From Anolis sagrei (lineage: Eukaryota > Chordata > Lepidosauria > Squamata > Anolidae), in the NCBI RefSeq assembly GCF_037176765.1, contig NC_090021.1, positions 32,604,229 to 32,668,228 on the forward strand: a DNA stretch of 64,000 bases, given 5' to 3'. The translations under genes and the position numbers were made by a program. Below, one piece after another: positions 57,349 through 64,000 of this stretch (positions are counted from its first letter, which is position 1; every line of letters starts with the position of its first letter). Below the pieces are notes generated by a model. That model was given only the letters and a program-made list of their open reading frames with translations. It did not search any database and was not told the origin of the DNA.

Positions 57349-58545
57349 ACTTTATTTGTACCCCACTAGCATCTCCCGAAGGATTCAATGCGGCTTACAC
57401 AGGCCGAGGCCTCAACACACAAGACAACAGTACAGTCTAAGCAAATCAAACAATTAAAAACAGAATAAAGCAAAATAAACAACAGGCACAATACACTAAA
57501 CACAATAAAACTGGGCCGGGCCAGAGTAAAGGGTACAAGAATTAAAAGTGCTGATGTGACAGGAGGTGTATATAGGGCTTCCAGGGCAAGTGCGATGTGC
57601 GATGTGCAGCAATCATTGGTTCTGATAAAGTGCTTATACCAAATGAGAGACTTCCCTCTGGGCACACAGAAAACTGGGCAATTTGGAAGGCGCTGAACGA
57701 AATGCAGAGCCCATTTTAAGAAATGGCAGGCTAAAACTCAGAACCTCAATCAATGGCTAATACCAAATGAGAGACTTCCCTCTGGGCACACAGAAAACTG
57801 GGCAATTTGGAAGGCGCTGAACAGACTGCGCTCTGGCACCACGAGATGCAGAGCCCATTGGGGCTACAAAGTGGAATCCACAACATGCGAGTGTGGAGAA
57901 GAGCAAACCACTGACCACCTACTGTTATACGCCTGTGAGACATGGACTATCTACAGACGTCACATGCAATTTCTAGGACGATTCCATTAGTGCTGCCTCT
58001 GGAAAATATCTTGGGAAGACAAGCGGACAAATGTCAGCATGCTGGAAGAAGCAAAGACCACCAGCACTGAAGCAATGGTCCTCCGCTATCAACTCTGCTG
58101 GACTGGCCATGTTGTCCGGATGCCCAACCACTGTCTCCCAAAGCAGTTGCTCTATTCCAAACTCAAGAACGGAAAACAGAGTGTTGGAGGACAGGAAAAG
58201 AGATTTAAAGATGGGCTCAAAGCCAACCTTACAAACTCTGGCATAGACACTGAGAACTGGGAAGCCCTGGCCCTTGAGCGCTCCAGCTGGAGGTCAGCTG
58301 TGACCAGCAGTGCTGCAGAATTTGAAGAGGCATGAATGGAAGGTGAAAGAGAAACGTGCCAAGAGGAAAGCGTGTCAAGCCAACTCCAACCAGGACCGCC
58401 TCCCACCTGGAAACCAATGCCCTCACTGTGGGAGAACATGCAGATCAAGAATAGGGCTCCACATTCACCTATGGACCCACCGCCAGTACACTGATCCTGG
58501 AAGACTATCCTACTCAGACAACAAGGGATTGCCTAAAACACTACA
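57131..58545 (+). mobile_element. Chimeric LINE remnant (two LINE C-termini joined), with inserted L2-type tail
   Basis: The first part (57131-57925) codes AIWKALNRLRSGTTRCRAHW and CGEEQTTDHLL; then at about 57925 it switches to LYACETWTIYRRH, EAKTTSTEAMVLRYQLCWTG and a C-terminal CPHCGRTCRSRIGLHIHLWTH finger of another LINE family. A 68-bp stretch is present twice (57637 and 57760). An L2-type tail in reverse orientation (57313-57635) interrupts the first part. It is broken by stops. Confidence 0.7.
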
Positions 58546-58550
58546 GAATG

Positions 58551-58840
58551 AATGAAGTTTGAAAGCACTTTTGACTGCAATGGCTCCATGCTATGAAACC
58601 ATCAGAGTTGTGGTTTGGAGAAGGACCAGGACCAGCCAGAAAGAGTCAAAGACCTTGTGAAACTACAACTCCCAGGAATCCATAGCTGTTAGAGTGGCAT
58701 CAAACTGCACCCTGGGTCTAAGTTTGCTTTGTTCTTTTAAATCAGGGATAGGGTAAATCTATGATCGTGGAACGAATGCAGTTTGACTTAACTTTTAAGT
58801 TCGGTGGCTCATGGGAACTGTAGTTTAGTGAGACACCAGC
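58551..58840. repeat. Two MITE family A copies, second cut by the LTR fossil
   Basis: First at about 58551-58715 (CAAACTGCACCCTGGG end). Second begins near 58765 with GAATGCAGTTTGACTTAAC and stops at CACCAGC, where the LTR element begins. Confidence 0.6.
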
Positions 58841-59884
58841 TGTAACGAAACACCCAATTAAAGTATATGTTTTTGATATGTTTATTAATATTAGCTAAGA
58901 GGTGGCCAGAAGCCATAGCAACATAGCCACCAGGCAGAAGAACATTTTATTTATTTATTTATTTATTTAAAACGTTTATATCCTGAGCTTCTCTACCCCC
59001 GTAGAGGGACTCAGACTGGCTGACAGCAAGAATTCAATGCTAACAATAGAAATCTTAAAAAACAACATATATCATCAGTAGATTAACAAATACATATAAA
59101 ATAATACATACATAAGGGGTGGAGCCAACTGTCACTGGAGAAAAAGAATGTTGGTTTAAAAAGAGAGTCAGTTGGTCACTGGAAGAGTTCAAGGATGGTT
59201 AGTCCTAAGGAGGTGGGACTAGACCAAAAAGTTTAGGCTCCTGACAGGTAGTCAGGAAGTGAAAGGTTGCATTGAATAGTGAGACAGGTGTTTAATCTCC
59301 CATGTGGAGTAGTTAGGAGTTGGAAAAAGCCCAACTAAAGATTCTGGGACAGTTAGGGAGGCTGCTGGAAGCAGTCCAGGAAAGTTAGTCAGTGAGTTAA
59401 GGTCTGGAAAGAAAAAGCTGAGGAACAGCTGGGAAATTGGTTAAAGAAACAAGCTAAATATAGTTTGAAACCAATTCTTATGTATTCACATAACTGTCTT
59501 TTATGAAGAAGTGAATAGTTTTAGAGAAACCCATTTTGAAACATTGTTCTGTAAGCAGCAAACAATTGATACTATGTAAACACTATGCCTATGACACAAG
59601 AATTGTTACAAATAAACTGAGTTATACTGTTTCATCTTCAAACAAAGCCTCTCTCTCTCAATCTCTCGGTTAGAGATCTCAGGCAGTCTCTGTGCTTTCG
59701 TTTCAAATGGTGGCAAGTGGTGGGATGGTCTAAAAAGGCCACCCTGCTTGAAGATTTGTTCTTCCTTTTCCATCACATATTTAATGGTGGCAGCAGTGGG
59801 ATTGAAAAATAAAAGGTCCACACTCCCAAGTGAAAGAACAGAGAGAGTTCCTCACACATTTAATGAGAAATAAAGCCTCACACC
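58840..59884 (+). mobile_element. LTR retroelement fossil (LTR plus short internal stub), broken
   Basis: The insertion begins TGTAACG and ends in CA, with CCAGC on both sides as a likely 5-bp target duplication. A TGGTGGCA-type stretch resembling a tRNA-Leu primer site occurs near 59.71 and 59.78 kb. A reversed L2-type tail (58943-59118) is nested inside. No coding region remains. Family uncertain; age moderate to old. Confidence 0.55.
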
Positions 59885-60215
59885 AGCGTCCTATATTAAT
59901 ATTAATATAATATTAATAATGTTGTAATGTAATACAGCATTACAGTACAATATATTATATAATACTGGTAGTGTATTATATAGATTGTGGTAGTACACTA
60001 TAATTATTGCATATTATATATGTAATATTATTAATAATATTGCAGTATAGTAGTATAGTACAATATAGTAATATATAATACCCATATTGTGCTATGCTAA
60101 TAATATAATGTTTTGTATATACATATAATATTAATAATATAATATAATACAATATAATACTACTAATAATACAATATAAATATTAATAATACAATATAAA
60201 TAAAATACAATATAA
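59885..60215. repeat. AT-rich low-complexity tract
   Basis: Almost pure A/T with AATATTAATA words. It resumes at 60849-60873 and 61087-61165 (ending in (TA)n) around two insertions. Confidence 0.85.
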
Positions 60216-60848
60216 TCTATATAAATAAAAATGTAATGTTTGTTTGTGGGATTAACATAACTCAAAAACCACTGGACGAATTGACAGCAATACGCCTAAC
60301 AACCCAATGAGTGACTATCACTCAAAAAATTGATTTTGTCATTTGGGAGTTGTAGTTGCTGGGATTTATAGTTCACCTACAATCAAAGAGCATTCTGAAA
60401 CCCACCAATGACAGAATTGGGGCAAACTTCCTACACAGAATCCCCGTGACCGACAGAAAATTCTTAAGGCCATCCAGTCCAACTTTCTCTAGGGCAAGAA
60501 AACATAATCAAAGCCCCCCTGACAAAGAGCCATCCAGCCATAGGTGTATGTATATACTCTCTCTCGCACACACACAGATTTGAAAGGGACCCCTAAACAA
60601 GGACAATTCTATATATTGTAAGCCGCTCCGAGTCCCCTTCGAGGTGAGAAGTGTGGCATATAAATGCCGTAAAATAAATAAATAAATAAATAAATAATGT
60701 TGCATGCTCCAGAGTAGGCCAACCAGACAATCTCTACATCAACACAAGCATAAAGAAATTACATATATTAGAAACCAACACTTTCTCATTACTTTATTTT
60801 CCAGATCACCAGACTGGGCCACAGCAATGCGTGGCAGGGGACGGCTAG
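60216..60848 (+). mobile_element. Helitron, non-autonomous, with intact-looking ends
   Basis: Begins TCTATATAAATAAAAATG after an A and ends ACGGCTAG before a T, the A|T insertion rule of Helitrons. A hairpin GCCACAGCAATGCGTGGC lies about 10 nt from the end. Inside are a reversed CR1 tail piece (60447-60540) and an L2-type tail (60605-60700). Confidence 0.88.
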
Positions 60849-60873
60849 TAATATATAATAATAATGTAATATA

Positions 60874-61086
60874 AGTTGTTGCTCATTTGTTCAGTCGTGT
60901 CAGACGCTTTGTGACCTCATGGACCAGCCCACGCCAGAGCTCCCTGTCAGCCGTCACCACCCCCAGCTCCTTCAAGGTCAGTCCAGTCACTTCAAGGATG
61001 CCATCCACCCATCTTGCCCTTGGTCGGCCCCGCTTCCTTTTACCTTCCACTTTCCGCAGCATAATTGTCTTCTCTAGGCTTTGCTG
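60874..61086 (-). mobile_element. BovB 3'-end fragment
   Basis: Reverse complement of the BovB C-terminal code and tail (matches 31500-31720). It is flanked by an 11-bp target duplication AATGTAATATA at 60863-60873 and 61087-61097, showing insertion into the AT-rich tract by target-primed reverse transcription with severe 5' truncation. Confidence 0.88.
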
Positions 61087-61130
61087 AATGTAATATAGTA
61101 AAACTAATATATTAACTATAATTACTACTG

Positions 61131-61170
<40 letters not shown>

Positions 61171-61283
61171 TATACTGTTTTATTATTGTATATTTGAAGT
61201 TGTAATGTTTTTGATTGTGAACCGCTAAAGCGAGATATATATAAATAAATAAATAAATAAATCTTCTCGCAGAGAGGGTTCAA

Positions 61284-61660
61284 GACGCCATATTTGTTAA
61301 GGGTGTTTTCACGGGAAGCACAACTGCCGCCATCTTGATTGAGGGCGAAAAACTGAGAGAACTCAACGAGGGAAGGCACTGAGGAGGTAATGCACTGTTT
61401 GAAAATGAATACTACCGTCTATGGAGAGCTAGGAAGCCATGTTTGTTAAGGGTGCTTCACAGGAAACGCATCCGCCGCCATCTTGGCTGAGGGCGGACGA
61501 CTTAAGACATTTCCTCGAGGCAAGGCACTTGGGATGGTTTGAACAGTAGTGTAGCGTTTGGGAAGCCATGTTCGTTAAGGGCGCTTCACAGGAAACGCAT
61601 CCACCGCCATCTTGGCTGAGGGCGGAAGACATCCACATTTCCTCGAGGAGAGAGGGAAAG
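61284..61660 (+). promoter_or_regulatory. Three tandem promoter-like modules with YY1-type cores upstream of KTI12
   Basis: Three copies of a 130-147 bp unit begin near 61284, 61431 and 61561. Each has GCCAT(A/G)TTTGTTAAGGG or a close variant, then CCGCCATCTTG(G/A) and GAGGGCG. The core is the reverse-strand form of the YY1 site AAGATGGCGG. Copies two and three are nearly identical; the first is diverged. The third ends about 50 bp before the KTI12 ATG, so it probably forms the core promoter or 5' UTR. Confidence 0.7.
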
Positions 61661-61667
61661 CGCGGGG

Positions 61668-62432
61668 ATGCCGCTGGTGGTGTTGTGCGGCCTGCCGGGG
61701 AGCGGCAAGACCCGCCGCGCCGAAGAGCTCCGCGCGGCGCTGGTCTCGGAAGGCGAGGCCTCAGAGCAGCGCCGGGTCTTCGTCGTCTCTGAGGGAGAGG
61801 GCGGCAAGGGCGAGGCCCGCTCGGCTCTGAGGGCCGAGGCGGAGCGCCTCCTGAGCCGGAGGGACGTGGTGGTGGTGGACGCCGGTTGCGAGCTGAAGAG
61901 TTTCCGCTACGAGCTCTTCTGCCTCAGCAAGCAGGCCCGGACGCCGCATTGCGTGCTGCTCTGCCCCGGGGGAGCCCCGCGCCCCGACCGGCCGCCCTTG
62001 GAGGAGCCCGACGGGCAAAACCGCTGGGACCGGCCGCTCTTCGTGGCCCCCGCGGAGCCCTCGGAGGCGCTGCCGCTGCCCGAGATCCGCGCCGCCCTCT
62101 TCCAGCGCCGCCCGCCCGCGCCCAACCGCTCCACGCGCGCCGAGCCCCTCCAGGACGCCGCCTTCCTCCACCGCCTCGACCGCCTCACGCAGGACGTGGT
62201 GGGCGCGCTCATGGAGGCCCAGCGGAAGGGCGCCCGGCCCGGGGAGGTGGTGCCCCTGCCCGGGATGGCGCCGCAAGGGTGGCTGCTCCGGCGCCCCCTC
62301 ACCCTGGCCGAGCTCAGCCGCCTCCGGAGGCAGTTCCTCAGCTACGCCAAGATGCACCCCGGGGAAGGGGAGGGAGAGCTGCCCCGCCTGGGAAGCATGT
62401 TCCTCCAGTACCTCAGCCAAAACCTCCAGTGA
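61668..62432 (+). CDS. KTI12: KTI12 homologue (Elongator-associated P-loop ATPase), compact form
   Basis: One uninterrupted 254-codon frame starts at ATG in GCGGGGATGCCG. KTI12 binds Elongator and tRNA and is needed for wobble-uridine modification. Seen: N-terminal MPLVVLCGLPGSGKT (P-loop at residues 8-15), a hydrophobic strand RRDVVVVDAG (64-73), SFRYELFCLSKQARTP (78-93), QNRWDRPLF (117-125), LTLAELSRLRRQFLSYAKMH (212-231) and C-terminal MFLQYLSQNLQ. All are KTI12 signatures. The human protein is 354 aa; here the linker between the RYEL block and NRWDRPLF is only about 20 residues, and the usual DSLNYIKG motif reads DAGCELKS. The human gene is also intronless. Base composition is very GC-rich, unlike the flanks. 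It could be the functional gene moved to this site or a diverged copy; the open frame argues against an old pseudogene. Confidence 0.9.
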   Translation: MPLVVLCGLPGSGKTRRAEELRAALVSEGEASEQRRVFVVSEGEGGKGEARSALRAEAERLLSRRDVVVVDAGCELKSFRYELFCLSKQARTPHCVLLCPGGAPRPDRPPLEEPDGQNRWDRPLFVAPAEPSEALPLPEIRAALFQRRPPAPNRSTRAEPLQDAAFLHRLDRLTQDVVGALMEAQRKGARPGEVVPLPGMAPQGWLLRRPLTLAELSRLRRQFLSYAKMHPGEGEGELPRLGSMFLQYLSQNLQ

Positions 62433-62518
62433 ACAAGGAAGACTCCTTGCCCTCTCTCCAGAGGCTGCTCAAAGAAGGAAGGCCTTCTCCAGTTTGGCAC
62501 CAATGTGGAAGGAGAGGA

Positions 62519-63310
62519 AGGATGCCTAGACACAGCTCTCCAGTTTGGGAGCGAAAGACTTGAAAGGGGAAAGCAATGGAAGGATTGCATTGATACCTAT
62601 GCACAACTTTACAGCTTGGGAGTGAATGACTTGGATGCGAAAAGGAGTGGAAGGATGTGATGCCTTGACACCTATACACAGCTCTCCAGTTTGGGAGTGA
62701 AAGACTTGAAAGTGGAAAGCAGTGGAAGGATGTGATGCTTTGACACATATGCACAACTTTACAGTTTGGGAGTGAATGACTTGGATGCGAAAAGGAGTGG
62801 AAGGATGCGATGCCTTGATACCTAGACACAGCTCTCCAGTTTGGGAGCGAAAGACTTGGATAGGGAAAGCAGTGGAAGGATGAGATGTTTTGATACCTAT
62901 GTACAACTTTACAGCTTGGGAGTGAATGACTTGGATGCGAAAAGGAGTGGAAAGATGTGATACCTTGATACCTATACACAGCTCTCCAGTTTGGAAGCGA
63001 AAGACTTGGGTGGGGAAAGCATTGGAAGGGTGTGATGCTTTGATACCTATGCACAACTTTACAGCTTGGGAGTGAATGACTTTGATGCGAAAAGGAGTGG
63101 AAGGATGCGATGCCTTGATACCTAGACACAGCTCTCCAGTTTGGAAGCAAAATTCTTGGATAGGGAAAGCAGTGGAAGCATAGAGTGCCTTTTACACATT
63201 TGCACAGCTTTCTGTTTTTAGAGTGAACTGCTCGATTGTGGAAAGAAGTGAAAAGATAAGGTGTCTTGACACATATATACACCTCTCTGGTTTGGGAATG
63301 AAATACTTTG
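62519..63310 (+). repeat. Minisatellite, 150-bp period (2 x 75 bp), just after KTI12
   Basis: The word ACAACTTTACAG recurs at about 62603, 62753, 62903 and 63053, an exact 150-bp step. Between these lies a related half-unit with CAGCTCTCCAGTTT(G)GGA. Each half is about 75 bp: a GAGTGAA(T/A)GACTT block, GTGGAAGGAT and CCT(A/T)GACAC. The array decays beyond 63190 and is cut by another repeat at 63314. It may lie in the KTI12 3' UTR. Confidence 0.9.
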
Positions 63311-63313
63311 ACT

Positions 63314-63590
63314 TTGGGTTGCTGTAAGTTTTCTGGGCTGTCTGGCCATGTTCCAGAAGCATTCTCTCCTGACATTTTGCCCACATCTATGGCAGCCATA
63401 CTCACAGGTTGTGAAGTGTGTTGGAAACTCGGCAAGGGAGGTTTATATATCTGTGGAATGAGGTCCAGGGTGGGAGAAAGAACTCTTGTCTGCTTGTGGC
63501 AAGTGTAAATGTTGCAATTTGCCACCTTGATTAGCACTGAATGGCCCTGCAGCTTAAAAGCCTGAGTGATTCCTGCCTGGGGGGATCCTT
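63314..63590 (+). repeat. Foldback-family repeat (single arm) in the minisatellite
   Basis: GGGTTGCTGTAAGTTTTCTG, GCATTCTCTCCTGACATTT and CCAGGGTGGGAGAAAGAAC match the copy at 2841. It separates GAAATACTTTGAC from GCCTTGACAC of the decayed minisatellite. Confidence 0.75.
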
Positions 63591-64000
63591 TGTAGCTGCC
63601 TTGACACACATACATAATAGAGGTCTCCAGTTTGGGAGTGAAAGACTTGGGCTTTATAAGTCAGGGAGCTGAGACTCCTTGATGCACATACCTCTCTATC
63701 AAGGAATTTGGAAGATCTGGACTGGATGTCTGAGGGAAGCCTGGAAACCTACACACACAGAGAAATATACATCCAGATCTCTCCACTAAAGTGCTGGAAG
63801 TCCAGGGTGGCGGCAGGAAGATGGAATGCCTTTCCTCTGCAGTGAGGAAGTGGAAGACTTGGACTAGTAGGCTGCAAAAAGCTAGGAAGCCTTTATACAC
63901 ATGTACACGCCCCCTTGAAGAAAATCTGGACATCTTTACACACACAGAATTCTGAAATTTAGAAGAATGTGGAAAAGCAGGAGGCCTTTACACACACACT
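63591..64000. other. Decayed minisatellite flank
   Basis: Scattered words of the KTI12-side minisatellite (CTCCAGTTTGGGAGTGAAAG) and repeated TTTACACACA pieces; no gene seen. Confidence 0.5.

Noticed and set aside
61761-62563. Long frames overlapping KTI12 (minus strand, and another plus frame)
   Set aside because: Very GC-rich DNA lacks stop codons; their peptides are Arg/Pro/Ala-rich and are shadows of KTI12.
62519-63310. CRISPR-like array
   Set aside because: Units are contiguous 75/150-bp repeats without unique spacers, in a vertebrate genome.
62413-63615. 400-codon minus-strand frame as a protein gene
   Set aside because: It runs across a minisatellite whose period is a multiple of three and across an unrelated repeat; no known domain or splice context.

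Overview
The window looks like nuclear DNA of a squamate reptile, most likely an iguanian lizard. It holds split vertebrate genes with normal GT-AG introns. Its repeats include a BovB (RTE) LINE, Sauria-type tRNA SINEs that share the BovB tail, CR1 and L2-type LINEs, hAT MITEs, Helitrons and many ATT/ATC microsatellites. The species is inferred from repeat content only.

Three host genes are well supported. (1) VASH2 (vasohibin-2, tubulin tyrosine carboxypeptidase), plus strand: the last four coding exons lie at 3930-4004, 7878-8259, 10957-11072 and 20836-20908; the 5' exons must lie before base 1. (2) ANGEL2 (RNA 2',3'-cyclic phosphatase, EEP fold), minus strand: nine exons from a CpG-rich promoter near 56.7-56.9 kb to the stop at 38196, including an 89-bp intron. 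(3) KTI12 (Elongator-associated P-loop protein), plus strand, single exon 61668-62432, unusually short (254 aa).

Layout: 1-21.6 kb is VASH2 exons in repeat-rich introns. 21.6-38.1 kb is the convergent VASH2/ANGEL2 interval; it has no host gene and holds a 5'-truncated BovB with a 694-codon open reverse transcriptase frame. 38.1-56.9 kb is ANGEL2. 57-61.2 kb is a stack of nested transposons (chimeric LINE, LTR fossil, Helitron, BovB fragment) partly in an AT-rich tract. 61.2-62.4 kb is KTI12 with three tandem promoter-like modules, each carrying a YY1-type CCGCCATCTTG core. A 150-bp-period minisatellite follows KTI12.

VASH2 and ANGEL2 are tail-to-tail neighbours in human too (1q32), so that pair is conserved synteny. 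KTI12 is elsewhere in human (1p32), so its place beside ANGEL2 is notable. The three genes have unrelated roles (microtubule detyrosination, RNA end repair, tRNA wobble modification); nothing suggests joint regulation.

I found no CRISPR array, rRNA or true tRNA gene. The least ordinary features are the compact KTI12 with its triplicated upstream module and downstream minisatellite, the nested Helitrons, and several long hairpin repeats.
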